From NCBI GenBank assembly GCA_905250075.1, contig CAJNOP010000042.1, forward strand, positions 456,982 through 520,981: 64,000 nucleotides of DNA. The letters run 5' to 3'. The stretch comes from Rotaria sp. Silwood1. Its lineage: Eukaryota; Rotifera; Eurotatoria; Philodinida; Philodinidae. Under the pieces are notes generated by a model. It was not told where the DNA came from, did not search any database, and worked only from the letters and a program-made list of their open reading frames with translations. The translations under genes and the position numbers were made by a program. Positions 34,452 to 45,994 of the stretch are shown piece after piece. Positions within the stretch are counted from its first letter, which is position 1. Each line of letters opens with the position of its first letter.

Positions 34452-34811
34452 TTATAGATATTTATTTTCGAAGTTTTCATTTTTCAAATAATGATCCTTT
34501 TTATTTATTGATAATATTGATAGTAGAATGTCAGATATTCTTTGTCTATGAAACTCGTTATTATTATTTTCATTATGTGTTATTTCAATTATTGGAATAT
34601 TAGAATTATGACGATGAGAATTAACACTTGAATAAAGTCGATTAACTGTTTTATAAGATGTCCATAATTGATTAATGATTTCTTTTACAATAACAACATC
34701 ACAACTATTTAAAGAAAGCAAATGTGTTAGTAAAATTTCATCATCTTTTTAATAATATAGAATAAAGTCATGTGCGTCTTGACGTTTTCCTCTTAGGATA
34801 AATGATGACAT
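34452..34811 (-). pseudogene. Broken ORF, unidentified
   Basis: From ATG at 34811 the frame reads LRGKRQDAHDFILYY, meets TAA (34749-34751), and continues in the same frame as KDDEILLTHLLSLN... VVIVKEIINQLW... to a stop at 34452. The 120-codon frame has one internal stop and coding-like composition, so it may be the last exon of a decayed gene. Family not recognised. A splice acceptor just before the second part is an alternative to the premature stop. Confidence 0.4.
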
Positions 34812-35159
34812 TATACCAAGACAATATTTAATAAATCATACTTTTCACCTAAAAAATGATTTCTGTACTTAGTATATGTGTTCTGAAAGATATTCAATAA
34901 CCTAATTGAATATCAATGTCAATCACCTATCAAACACCGATAGAGTCTATTGTAAGCTCCGTCACATGAGATATATTTGAAATTGAGAAATTCTAAAATT
35001 AAAATGGGATTTAGTTCTGGCGTTTAAAAAGTTGCGCTACTCGAATCGTTACAGTTACTGATAGCGTTAGTATGAAATATTCTGTTGTCTCAGGCTACGT
35101 ACGAACGATGTCCATATTTAATAGGCGCACGATGGCGATGTTTGATTATGCGATACTGT

Positions 35160-35993
35160 TTACAAATGCTGTGTTTCAGTCAAGAATCTAGTCATAGCTG
35201 CGGTAAAACTTTCCGGATCTTGAATGAACGCGAAATGGCTCGTTTTTGGTAGGATCATTTCTCCTGCTTGTTGAATCCAAGTGGCCATCATGTCTGTTTG
35301 TTCTCTATTTATGACTTCTTCGTGATCGGCATCAACGATCAACACAGGTAAATTATGAGGAATCTTGTCAAAATCTGTTTTTGACCAATTTGGAAGAGTG
35401 GACCACATTGTTGTTAAATTATTGTATAAATCCTGATAGTTGTTAACTGGACTCATTTGTTCATATTCGGATTTACTACGTGTGAGATAAGCAGGGAAGA
35501 CAGGTGAGGCTAAAATGTCTTTTGCACCAGAAGAGTCATAGTTTGCTGCAAATGCAAATAAGGAAATTAATCTGCGAGGATATTTCATTGCCATGTTTAG
35601 ACCAATAATTGCTCCATCACTCCAGCCAACCAGATGGATTCGAGTGATATCTAAATAATCCAGCAGACCGATAACATCCGAAGTCATAAGATCATAGGTT
35701 ATATTGGTAGCTGACGATGGACTTCGACCTTGGCCTCGAGAGTCCATCAGAATACACTTGTAAGTAGATTGAAGTTGTTTAACTTGTAAACCCCAATAAT
35801 CACTATTAGCAAAGCCACCATGAAGGAAAAGAATGGGGATGCCATCAGCTGGTCCATAAATCGTGTACCATATACGGATACCATTGACAAGTGCATATTG
35901 GCCAGCATGTGGAAGAGGAAGTTTCGGTGTCGGTGGCAATCGTAGCCATGGATAGATTGAATTTAATACAGTCGAATTCCTAGTTGTATACAT
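35160..35993 (-). CDS. Alpha/beta hydrolase
   Basis: Intronless, 277 aa. The oxyanion-hole motif LHGG (57-60), the nucleophile elbow GWSDGA (S125), a probable acid in VDADHEE (D221 or D223) and the catalytic His in TSHFAF (H253) are all in order. The N-terminal block PPTPKLPLPHAGQYALVNGIR is typical of secreted hydrolases of bacterial and fungal type, which usually have a signal peptide before it. Here a signal-like peptide (ATG at 36031, MHLVLLALFYIFSC) lies immediately upstream, in another frame. Either the annotated Met at 35993 is the true start or a small indel has separated signal peptide and enzyme. Substrate unknown. Confidence 0.85.
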   Translation of the reverse strand: MYTTRNSTVLNSIYPWLRLPPTPKLPLPHAGQYALVNGIRIWYTIYGPADGIPILFLHGGFANSDYWGLQVKQLQSTYKCILMDSRGQGRSPSSATNITYDLMTSDVIGLLDYLDITRIHLVGWSDGAIIGLNMAMKYPRRLISLFAFAANYDSSGAKDILASPVFPAYLTRSKSEYEQMSPVNNYQDLYNNLTTMWSTLPNWSKTDFDKIPHNLPVLIVDADHEEVINREQTDMMATWIQQAGEMILPKTSHFAFIQDPESFTAAMTRFLTETQHL

Positions 35994-37882
35994 GAAAAAA
36001 TATAGAAAAGCGCGAGCAAGACAAGATGCATTGTATTCTTACTGCTCACTTTTGTGTAGTGCTGTGATTAAGGTATTGTCTTGTGCATCCATCTATGTAT
36101 TTCTTGAGCAATGCATGAAATATAGCTAAGAAAGCAAAAGAAAAATATCTGACTGTGTTTTTCTAATTTAAAATATTCAATGTGCTAATGAGACAACGAA
36201 CTGAATATGCCAAGAAAATAAAGAGTCGGCAAAGCGAAAAATTGTTTCACAGTGATGATATGAATAAAAACTCTGCGTGTATAGTATATAGCAAATCTGC
36301 GCAGCTTGCTTGTTTGTCACACATTCATGTTGATTCAAATTTCTATTCCAATGATGTGTGTATGAGGTATGAAGCTGTATTCCTTTATCAACGCACAACT
36401 CTCTGCAAACGATACGAGTAACAATAAACCACTTAACTACGTAGATATGGTGGATCATTTAACAGGACGATAAATACAGAGGAGGTAAACGATCTCAAAC
36501 GGCCATATAGAGGCGATATACACTCCATATACGACCGTATCTGACTGTTTTACCTGAGTTAATATTACGATCGTAAATTTTCGTACTCGTATACGAAGAA
36601 AAACAGAGATTGTATATGAAACGTATATAGGATACCTATGATCGTTTATTCCACTGTAGGTATTGTTCGTGTCTAGCAAAAAAAATCCTAGTGAATACGC
36701 AATGAAAGCGAAGTTAGATTGAACCAAACAGCAATACAAATAGAAGTCTCATACCACCGACTCAAAATAAAAATGAATTTGAATGATGAATAAGTCAATT
36801 TCGACTTTGGATCTTTTCGAGTCATATCAAACGAATTCGAGGATCATGCTGGGCAATTATGTAAAAGCAGTACTTTGCGATTCTTGTGGGAGTGTATGAC
36901 TGAACGAAAATTCAACACACGCATCTGAATGCTTGAAGAGCATTGTTCTAATGAGTGATAGAATTAGTGAACAATACGATTGCTTGATCACCGATTTTAT
37001 GTTCATCGAATCTGAATAAACTTAATCAAATATTTTTCTTTAGCATTTCATGTAGATACTAGGCACCTTTGTGTGTTTGATCATTGTTGACCAGACCTAG
37101 TGGTCGCATAAATACCTTTCTCAGATCTATGATTGTTATAAAGCCACCCTATTTCTAATGTTGTATTATTAACCAATGATGTAGCTATAAGATTGATGGA
37201 CTTTTGATGTAGTTTTATTTGATAATAAAAAGAACGTTTGTACATTGTTTGTTGATGATTACTTTTTTTAACTATAATTTCCATATCATAGTAACTTAAA
37301 TTCTGGTTTTTCAAATTTATTTTTGATGAAGGCCAACACTGACTGAGTTTTTTGTTCCAATTGAATGCTTTCATAAACAACCGAAAATAACTCGACAGAC
37401 ATGTTAATAACTATCACAGAGTGTGATAGACATATGCGAGAAATGCGAGTTCATTGCAGACGCAGCATGATATTTGTCCTTTACATAGTAATTAGTCTTC
37501 TCTTTTATAATACCAGTATGATACTTCATCTTCAAGTTTCTCCTACGGTTGCATTGCATCTGATTTTAACTGAACGAGATATGACAGGAACCGACTGAGC
37601 ATGTTTTTTTTCTGCTTTTATCGTCAGATATAGCAGAGAGGACGTCAACAATGTTCGATTCTGTAACTTGTGATAGTAACCAGGGCAGAAAATTTGTCCG
37701 TGGACTTGATTATATTATCTGCAAAAAAAAATAGAAAAATCCTAGTGGGCATATATTGTAGAACAGACTATGTCATATCGACACTCTTTTAAATCATTTT
37801 ATGATTATTATTACTCATTTTATTAATAAAAATGCTCTGAAAATATGCTATAGGTTCTATGAATTAGACAACACAACAATAA
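35994..37882. other. Intergenic region with an ambiguous minus-strand ORF
   Basis: At 37081-37402 (-) two overlapping frames look coding. One starts MSVELFSVVYESIQLEQ and stops at 37286; the other carries YYDMEIIVKKSNHQQTMYKR and runs on to 37081. Joined by a one-base shift near 37290 they would make a protein of about 105 residues, suggesting a frameshifted relic. No family recognised. The frames at 36177-36739 are shadows or chance. Confidence 0.35.
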
Positions 37883-38905
37883 TCATGAAACAATAACTCT
37901 GACTATTAATGGTGGACCAACTACATGACGTGCTAATGTCAATGGTTGAGGGCCAACTGCTTGTGTTTGTCGTCGGCAATATGAAAATATTTTGTTAATG
38001 TGTTTGTTGAGTTCAGGCATTGATACAGCACATATAAAAGGTAATAAAAGATTGCCATAATACTTAAAGAATTCTGCATATAACATAAAGTTGGCACCAA
38101 CTTCTTCAGAAACGCCACAACGATGAATAAATTCTAATAACAGTGTTGGTACGTATATGAAAAGATACAGAAGTGAAATTGCTAATACTTGAATCGTCAT
38201 CTTTCGATGATTTCGCCAACGAATTGTTCGATGCATGCGAAATTTTTGACAGATGACACGTAATAGAAGAGCAATACTGCAGTAAATAATAACTATTGTA
38301 GGTATTAAATCATTAACTATAACATCCCACATTGCTACTGAGTCAAATTCATAATAACAAAGGGGATCACCACATGTAAGTTGAGAATAATCATAGGTAT
38401 TTTCACATGGTGGAAAAATAATTACAATAATATTGTAACACATGCCATAGAGAAAAATTGTAACTACTGGTAAATAATGAAAGAAAATTAATTTATATTT
38501 GGTTGATAGTAAGTGATCATGAAAAATAAGAATATGCCGCTCAATAGTTGCCCAAGAAAATAGAATTGTTGTTATTATATATAAAGCTTCATCAATAAAA
38601 GTCCATGTAAGACAAAAGATAGAGTTTTGTGGCCAAACATTTCCTAAACGATAATAATTAAGAAGCCATGGAATACTTGTTAGTTGAACAATAAAATTAA
38701 TGAAAACAAGAAGAGTAATAACATGATTATGAAAAGCTTGACGTAATTTCCGATGGACAATAAAATTATACAAAACAAACAATGAACAGATCACTGATGG
38801 AATGTATAAGGGAAGAATAATCCAAAAACGAATTAGACGAGGAATGATGATTTCAGAAGTTAATGCCGTTGAGTCCTCGTAAGAACTATTGCTATCACTT
38901 AACAT
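37883..38905 (-). CDS. Orphan seven-transmembrane receptor (GPCR)
   Basis: Intronless, 340 aa. The N-terminal tail has a possible N-glycosylation site (NSS at 6-8). Seven hydrophobic segments are visible (about 28-50, 62-82, 98-120, 140-165, 195-218, 237-259, 278-296). C98 before TM3 and cysteines in extracellular loop 2 could form the usual disulfide. TM3 ends in ERH (122-124), a variant of E/DRY, so G-protein coupling is plausible. It is of the divergent class A-like type common in bdelloids and is not a close paralogue of the receptor at 15876. The ligand is unknown. The frame is complete. Confidence 0.85.
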   Translation of the reverse strand: MLSDSNSSYEDSTALTSEIIIPRLIRFWIILPLYIPSVICSLFVLYNFIVHRKLRQAFHNHVITLLVFINFIVQLTSIPWLLNYYRLGNVWPQNSIFCLTWTFIDEALYIITTILFSWATIERHILIFHDHLLSTKYKLIFFHYLPVVTIFLYGMCYNIIVIIFPPCENTYDYSQLTCGDPLCYYEFDSVAMWDVIVNDLIPTIVIIYCSIALLLRVICQKFRMHRTIRWRNHRKMTIQVLAISLLYLFIYVPTLLLEFIHRCGVSEEVGANFMLYAEFFKYYGNLLLPFICAVSMPELNKHINKIFSYCRRQTQAVGPQPLTLARHVVGPPLIVRVIVS

Positions 38906-39348
38906 TTTTTGCTATAAATGTTCAGTTACAATGAAAAAGAAAAACACATTCAAACTGTTTGTGTTCAATGCAAATGAAAAAAAACTCAAGTACTGTTGAT
39001 AAGCAATACTATTTTTTTTTCTTTTTTCTCCTCTTGTTATATGTTCGCTGCTTTTTTTCTCAACGTAGGAGGTTCGATAGACTCTTTCAGAACCTGTGGA
39101 TCATTTTATGCAAGAATTAACATTCTGAACCAGCTGTTAATATATATTCAATATACAAAATAATAATTTTATTCTTATTATGACGATCATATCAAAGAAC
39201 AGCATCACCGTAGACGATTGTACTCTTGTTTTTGTCATATGCAGGTCCATTAGATATCAATTTCATAGAGAAAAGCTATACGCAATATGTGGTCCAGAAA
39301 AAAATAAAAGATATCAAAGATGTTGATTATCTCTGATTATATAATATA
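38906..39348. other. Intergenic, nothing recognised
   Basis: T-rich spacer between the GPCR start and the Tc1-like element; this would contain the receptor's promoter, but no motif is clear. Confidence 0.4.
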
Positions 39349-40274
39349 CAATGGTTTGCAAAAAAACTTGGAACAAACACTTGGCTTATATTAGCGCCTG
39401 AATTAATCGCCTTGAAAAAAAATGTTTCGTTATTTCATACACAATAGTTCATAGTTTAACAACATCCCGTTCAATATTTTGTTCTCTCTTCTTTTACTTC
39501 AAAAACTTAATTGCATCTTTTTTTTATGCGATTTGTCAAACTAATTACAACTTATTTTTTCATATGAGTTCATTTTTAGTTTGTAAAAAGTCTTCAGTTT
39601 ACTTCTATTTTTTAATTTTCTTTTCCCCACTCTATGTTTCACACATTCCAAACATTTTCAATGGGATTAATATCCGGGTTGTTGAGTAACCAATCTAAAA
39701 TATGAGAAATAGTAGTGACGACGAGTATTTCTCATATTTTAGACTGGTCATCAATTAGCACGAATTCGAATGGAACCGAAAATGATTGACATATTATGAA
39801 ACAGTTAAGAGACATTAGTTTTGTGACTTTCAGTCGATTCATCGATCGTGACTTTGTAATTTTACGTAATGAACTGATCTCGTACTCGACTGTATGTAGT
39901 ATCAATCTTACGATTATCCATAATTTATCCGTTCGATACTTTAAAGAACTTTGGTACCTGAGCTGTCTCAACTGATAGATAATTGTAGGCAAAGGTGTGT
40001 TTGTAGCCTGATGGTTTTTTTCTGGCTGAACGAATTCCTTTATTTCAATAATATAATAGAGAAATATGCTATTTTTTCGTATTGTTTGGCTTTACTATAT
40101 CGAACTCTGCTCTCATAACGAAACAACACAAATAGATAAAGTAAATGAATATGTTAAGTAGATAACCTACTAAACATAAATCTACGATAACAACAAAAGA
40201 TGCCCTCCAAAAAAGCTAGGAAATATTAAATCTTTGTGTTGACTAATTGTTCCAAATTTTTTTACAAACCATTG
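39349..40274 (-). mobile_element. Dead Tc1/mariner element (926 bp)
   Basis: Terminal inverted repeats of about 28 bp start CAATGGTTTGCAAAAAAAC on the left and, reversed, CAATGGTTTGTAAAAAAAT on the right; both are flanked by TA, the expected target duplication. They resemble Tc1 ends (CAGTGGTTTGCAAAAG). Inside, on the minus strand, ILDWLLNNPDINPIENVW (about 39650-39705) matches the transposase signature around the second catalytic Asp (W...SPDLNPIE..W). It is followed by several stops. Full Tc1 elements are about 1.6 kb, so much of the transposase is deleted. The frame at 39732-39992 (-) may be scrambled transposase. Confidence 0.85.
39691..39750. repeat. Short inverted duplication inside the Tc1 relic
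   Basis: TCTAAAATATGAGAAAT and its exact inverse ATTTCTCATATTTTAGA flank an 18-bp spacer and interrupt the transposase just before DWLLNNPD, which duplicates part of the coding sequence in inverse orientation. Confidence 0.8.
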
Positions 40275-40437
40275 TATATATGTCATTTCATTCAAGAAAT
40301 GAAAGATAGATATAATATCAAGATCCTGAAACATATGAAGATTCTTCACATGAAATATTTTAATGCATCAGACAATTAGTAATGCAATCATGAAATATAT
40401 TCAAAAATATCTATATGAGAAATTATTCAGTATACAT

Positions 40438-40447
40438 NNNNNNNNNN
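40438..40447. other. Assembly gap (10 N)
   Basis: Ten N at this position; true length unknown. Continuity across it rests on the assembler. Confidence 1.
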
Positions 40448-42672
40448 TGTTTAGTTGTCCTTAGAAAAATATACATTTATATTATTAAATCAAAAGTAGA
40501 AATCTTTTAATTAGTATCGAAAGATATAACATATTGCACATATATACGCCATATCAACTAGGAAATAATTTAGCAAACATATATATTTTATTCAATAGAA
40601 AAATGATTAATTTGGTGACTGAAACAACTGCAATACGATGTTTTAAATGATAAATGAATGCTTTCTTTTTTTATTCAATAGTGGTCATTGTAGCAATTAG
40701 TTTGACGATGCGCTTATCTGTAACTACAAAGAACTGTCTGTGGTAGAAGAGACGAAGGAAGGATGCGACAATCCTGCTATAAAACCACGCTTACGTTCTT
40801 ATATCTGAATTCTTGACAAAAGCATGTCTACTTAATGAATTATTTGAATCTATTGAATTTGACTCATTGATATGAGAGTACAAAAGACTTTCTTCAGATT
40901 TGTTTATTACGAAGTGTATCTCTTCGAACTCTGTGCTCGAATTAATATGAAGCAGCTAGCATGTTTATTCTTGCATCATGAGATCAAACCAACTTGGCAC
41001 CCGTCATATCAATATGTATCATTAAATTCCGAAAGATCGTTTTTTTGCTTTTGTATTTTATCACATATTTTTAAATTGGTTATATCGGTTTCTTGTTGAA
41101 ATTTATTGATTACACTGGATTCAGCTCCTTTTCAAAGTTTATTGATAACGAATAGAGGAAAAAGTTGACAATTTTTTATCGAAATCGGTAGGCTCTCTCA
41201 TTACTTTCGATTTCATTTCATATGAAAGCAATATTTCAATAGACGTACTACAAATCAAGATGGAAATATTTTCAATTAAATGGTAATAAAAAAGTTTGTT
41301 TTTGCGCAAATCACACATTAAGAGCGCTCGCTCTTCAAAGTCAATAATAGAACAATAAAGATAAAAAAAATTTAAAACAAGCATCCCTTTGGTTCTTAAT
41401 TTTATGATGTTCATTGCACAATTATCAGTTATCAAGAGCGAATGCTCTTCATGTGTGCTTGATGACGACAATACCTTTGTTATTATCATTTGATTGAAGA
41501 TCTTCAAAATTGCCAACGTTTTTCTCTATTAGGTATTAGTAAACGTTCAGAAGAAGCTGAATTTAATGTGACCGATAAATTTCAACAAGATTCTAAAAAC
41601 TCACACCCTCAAAAACCTGACGCGTGCGTAATAAAGTACTAAACGATCTATTGTAAGTATTTAGATTCTCATTTTTTTCATAGTCATCTATTAGATTAGC
41701 TTTTTGTTGAGCTAGCCGAAATTGAAGACGATGCAGTACAGATTCGAGATCCCTATCAGTCACTACATTAAAATAATTTTCATTTTCATGATTATTATCA
41801 GTTTCAAGTAGTCTTGACACACTTTTACATCATTTGTTCGTTAAATAACGTTATTAATTGTTGTAGATATTGACACAGTGGATGCCATTTAAATTTTTCT
41901 CAATAGTTTTCCTTACAATTAAACAGACAAGTAAGAACAAGAACTGAAATACTTTGAACAATAATATAATGCATAATTATTTTACATTGACCAGGGATAT
42001 TTTCTTGTTTTCGATGAAGCAAGATTCGCCATAAGTTCTTCCCAACAAACTATATAATTCAGTTTTTCCAGCTGTAATTCTCTTTTTGATAACGAGGATC
42101 AAATTGTAGTGTGTGTTTCTTATTCTTTTTAAAATATTGTTCTTTGATCTCAGCGAAAACCAAAATAGTGAAAGCACCGTCAAAAACGTTTTTTTTTCTT
42201 TCACTTGAAATATGAGTCCGATTGAATCTAGCATGTGAGAGAAAATTTTGTTGTTTTTTGTTCAAAAACTAAATTTGAGAATACAGTTTTCGCTATTCAC
42301 ATTACGAAAAAATTTACATCAGACTATGCAATGATCATAAAAGAGCAAATATTCTGGGCAACAAATTCGTTTATTTCGATAAATTCTATAGTAATCTGAA
42401 AATAATGGCATACAAATAAGTAATTTCTCCTATATAAAGAATACTTGATGTTACTATATAACTAAAATTCCAGATCTAATGTTTGATTTAATTATTGAAT
42501 AAAATGTTTAATTGATTTGCTTTTCTTTGATGAGAAATGTTTTTAATTGAATTTCAATTTTCATTGAATTTATAAACTAATGCAATATCTTTAAAATAAA
42601 ATAAATATAAAGTTCAATTTTATTTTTTCTTCATTCTCTCAAAACGATGGCGAATCTAAGATTTTGAAAGGA

Positions 42673-42719
42673 AGGTGTGAGTGAAGAGAAGATACGCTCT
42701 CATACCCCACGGCTACACC
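42673..42719. repeat. TG-type hairpin, copy 9
   Basis: AGGTGTGAGTG on the left and CTCATACCCCACGGCTACACC on the right form an imperfect hairpin of the family. Confidence 0.65.
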
Positions 42720-44110
42720 GACTCTTCTGGCAAGATGAAATGTGATTAATTTAATGCAGAAGGAATCTGCTTCGTCTCTCGATAATCCAGTGAAGTAAAA
42801 TACATAGGAAAAGTATGTTGTTCAACATATCAAAAAGCACACATTGTCGACAAGTTATAATAATTTTTGTATGGACTTTATTATTCGAATGAACGTATCC
42901 TCGCGAGAACATCGTTAATAAAGAGATCCGTGCTATTGATAAATCTGTCAAATCATATGGAGTAATTTTGTTATTATTATATTAATCTGATGAATTATAA
43001 TATAGCATAGCATGGTCGGGGAGTGTGACTTTAGACCGCTCACTGATTGTGAAATATTCTTCTATTCAATTTGGCACATATTTATTAATAATTTATTATT
43101 TTATGATACGAAAAATCAAATATTGAATAGAAATGATGTTTAATCATTCTTGATAGATTCTCACTTGATCACTGAGAATCGAGAAAGAAACAATATTACG
43201 TAATATATTTTATTGACGTAGAAAAAATTGAATGACTCATACACACATGATGTAACGTATGCAAAAGAAATTCTAACTATATCATCAAAATATTATTTAT
43301 ATTTATCTAATAACATCAAATAAGTATCAACGAAAATATAATGATCAAAGCCTAGGATTTATTATGGTTTATTTTCTTACCTGTAGATCAGTCTTCTGTT
43401 TTCATATTGGATTTTTTGTTCTTCGATTAGTTACTTCTAAGATGTTATTATTTCTACATCTGTACATATTACCGTTAAATATGTGAGATGTCCTTGTTAC
43501 CTATTTCCATCATTCAATATGTTTTTCTTTCTCATTCTTCTATGGACCTTTTATTATACTCAAATATTAATCGTTTTTTTCCAAAAATGTTGATAAAACA
43601 CATTTTTTGTGTTCAATAGAGAAGTATGTTACAATGTTTTCTTTTAAAACATATACCTCAAACCTTTTTATTTTATCTTGTTTGATTGTTTCTTAGTTTG
43701 TCAATCCTTGTGAACATGAACGCTAATTTTTAGCTTTATCAAAAAATATTCATACCCAAAGTACAAAGCCAAATGATGTGCGACCATTGATTATTTTTCT
43801 TCGTCAGTAACTAAAGTAATGAGTTAGAACCAAATTGGAAAGAAAACAACTGCGACATTCCTCCCTCTATGACGCCTGCGAAATGACTCTTTTCTACGCA
43901 GGATGCGAAAAATATTACGCCAATAAATACAGTGTTCTTACGTCGATGAGTAAATTATTTCCATGTTAATAAGTACAGCGTTGCTATTCCAATAAGTACT
44001 GATTTACACATTTACTATAGCGTAACAAGAAAGAAAAAACATATGGAATTTCGTATATTTCTCATTGATAAACGATCTGAAGGAAAGGAAGAAAAAAACA
44101 AACACTTATC

Positions 44111-44129
44111 ACGACGACGACGACGACGA
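44111..44129. repeat. Microsatellite (ACG)6
   Basis: Six tandem ACG triplets, 98 bp upstream of the F-box gene start, perhaps in its 5' UTR. Confidence 0.9.
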
Positions 44130-44227
44130 TATATAAATTGTCTTGTTATCTCATCGTTCAGCATACATACAAGCTACAGCGCGTTACATAATCCAACCAA
44201 TATTATACGGGAAAACAAGCAAAAAAC

Positions 44228-45994
44228 ATGAATTTGGAATCATTATCCAACGAATTATTACTTGATTTATTCGAATATGTCTCTATCGCTCATCTTCTTC
44301 GAGCATTCCATGATCTCAATGCTCGTTTTGACAGTCTTCTCATCACACATTTCCGACTCGTTGGTCATCTAGACTTTCGATATGTATACAAAGAAGATTT
44401 TGACATTATCTGTCATCAGCATCTTCCATCAATAATCAATCGAATTCGTTCCATTAGACTCTCAAATGATAATGATACTCCTGAACAGATCAACTTATTT
44501 CTTTCACGTGGTTTTGTTTTTCATCAATTCACACAATTATCCTCACTTTCACTATGTCATTTGTATTCAAATGAAACAATTATTCGCATAATAGATCAGT
44601 TACATGATGTTCCTCATCTGACTTGTCTCAAATTTATCGAATGTCAATTTGAAAATAATTCGACATTGTGTGAGAAAATCATCAATAACATTTGGAGTCT
44701 ATCAAAATTAATCCGTTGTTATTGGAATATTATTACTCCAAATTTCAAACAATCATTTGCTAATCTATCAGTTACCTCATCATCACTTGAATATTTATCT
44801 ATTGAACAGTGCGTATTTGATACGCATGTATTGGATAATTTGTTTCAACATACACCTAACCTTCAATCTCTTCGATTTCTTCGTATGAACAGTATGTGTG
44901 ACGATTCTACTAGTCAACACCTATTATCTCCTGTTCCATCGATAATGACATTGAACCTTGATGCTGAATATTCAATAGATAAATTTTCAAATCTCTTATC
45001 AAATATGCCAAATTTAAAACGTTTAACTGTCAAAATATCGACAATAGATTTGAATGGTCAACGATGGGAACAGATCATTACTGATCAATTAAGTAATCTT
45101 CGAATCTTTCAAATGGAAATGGCTGGTCAATTTTCTTTAGATGATAGTATCGTAGAAATGCGCGAACAATTGATTGATTCATTTCGAACTCCATTCTGGA
45201 TTGAACAACGTCAATGGTTTATTCGATGTCATTGGGAATCACTAATTGAATCTCGTAGTGTTTGGCTCTATACTTTACCATATGCTTTTGATGATTTTGA
45301 TATACAAAACAAACCATCGAAATCCACTTGTCCTCATGAAAATGATTATTGGTCTTACAATCATGTACGACATTTAATCTATCAGTTTCCTATGATTGAA
45401 GAATCATCTACGCATCAGATTTGTTGTCCTAATATTGATCGTCTGTCTCTCGATCTTCCTGTCACTAATTGTTTTTGGTCTCTCATTCCTACGCTTAATC
45501 GAGTGATCTCAATGAAGATCTCATTGAAACGAGATAATGATAAAGTTCGATCTCAGTTGCAAAGCATGTTCGATCAAACACCTCGCCTGTATTCGTTGAG
45601 ACTCGATTTATGGCGAAGTTCAAAAATAAAAATCATCGAAAATCTTAATGTATCAGTTCATCAACTTAAGATACGAGGAACCACTCCATCGTTTGATATT
45701 CGATGGTTTGATGATGAAGAGTGTACTTCACTAGGTCATTCACCACTTGGAATGCAATGTCACATGCTTCATATTCGAGTTGCACATCGAGGATGTATTC
45801 TAAAACTTATCAATCTAATGATTAATCTTCGAGTACTTTATGTCAAATGTCAAGACGACAAGCCAAATGAAGTTAGTGAAAATCTATCGACGACAGATGA
45901 TATTGTGGAATGGTTGAAATATAATTTATCAGCAAAGTGGAACGTTTCCAGACATACATTTTTCAAAGATTGCATCCAAATTTGGATATGCTGA
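44228..45994 (+). CDS. F-box protein, bdelloid-type
   Basis: Intronless, 588 aa. Residues 1-45 form an F-box (LESLSNELLLDLFEYVSIAHLLRAFHDLN), expected to bind Skp1 in an SCF ubiquitin ligase. The rest contains irregular leucine-rich segments (LSSLSLCHL, LTCLKFIECQF, LEYLSIEQCVF, LQSLRFLRM, LKRLTVKI), which would recruit substrate. Length and layout match a large family seen in bdelloid genomes (family knowledge). Substrate unknown. The frame is complete and undamaged. AATAAA is at 46102, 108 bp past the stop. The ATG at 44228 is the natural start; the small frame just upstream is 5' UTR or chance. Confidence 0.9.
   Translation: MNLESLSNELLLDLFEYVSIAHLLRAFHDLNARFDSLLITHFRLVGHLDFRYVYKEDFDIICHQHLPSIINRIRSIRLSNDNDTPEQINLFLSRGFVFHQFTQLSSLSLCHLYSNETIIRIIDQLHDVPHLTCLKFIECQFENNSTLCEKIINNIWSLSKLIRCYWNIITPNFKQSFANLSVTSSSLEYLSIEQCVFDTHVLDNLFQHTPNLQSLRFLRMNSMCDDSTSQHLLSPVPSIMTLNLDAEYSIDKFSNLLSNMPNLKRLTVKISTIDLNGQRWEQIITDQLSNLRIFQMEMAGQFSLDDSIVEMREQLIDSFRTPFWIEQRQWFIRCHWESLIESRSVWLYTLPYAFDDFDIQNKPSKSTCPHENDYWSYNHVRHLIYQFPMIEESSTHQICCPNIDRLSLDLPVTNCFWSLIPTLNRVISMKISLKRDNDKVRSQLQSMFDQTPRLYSLRLDLWRSSKIKIIENLNVSVHQLKIRGTTPSFDIRWFDDEECTSLGHSPLGMQCHMLHIRVAHRGCILKLINLMINLRVLYVKCQDDKPNEVSENLSTTDDIVEWLKYNLSAKWNVSRHTFFKDCIQIWIC

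Larger units (their letters stand above)
40448..44227. other. Long intergenic region, no convincing gene
   Basis: The best frame is 41593-41820 (-), with DRDLESVLHRLQFRLAQQ... and coding-like codons. It lacks an ATG (GTG at 41820), and splicing its 3' end to a downstream acceptor (TTCAG near 41562) gives stops, so it may be a relic. A hairpin lies at 42673 and an ACG triplet run at 44111. Otherwise AT-rich. Confidence 0.45.

Noticed and set aside
36455-36739. 94-codon minus-strand ORF
   Set aside because: It overlaps AT/CG-mixed sequence with repeated TATACG-like words and shows no domain; probably chance.
43018-43055. GAGTGTGACTTTAGACCGCTCACTGATTGTG as a further TG-type hairpin
   Set aside because: The pairing is too short and the C-rich arm is not recognisable.
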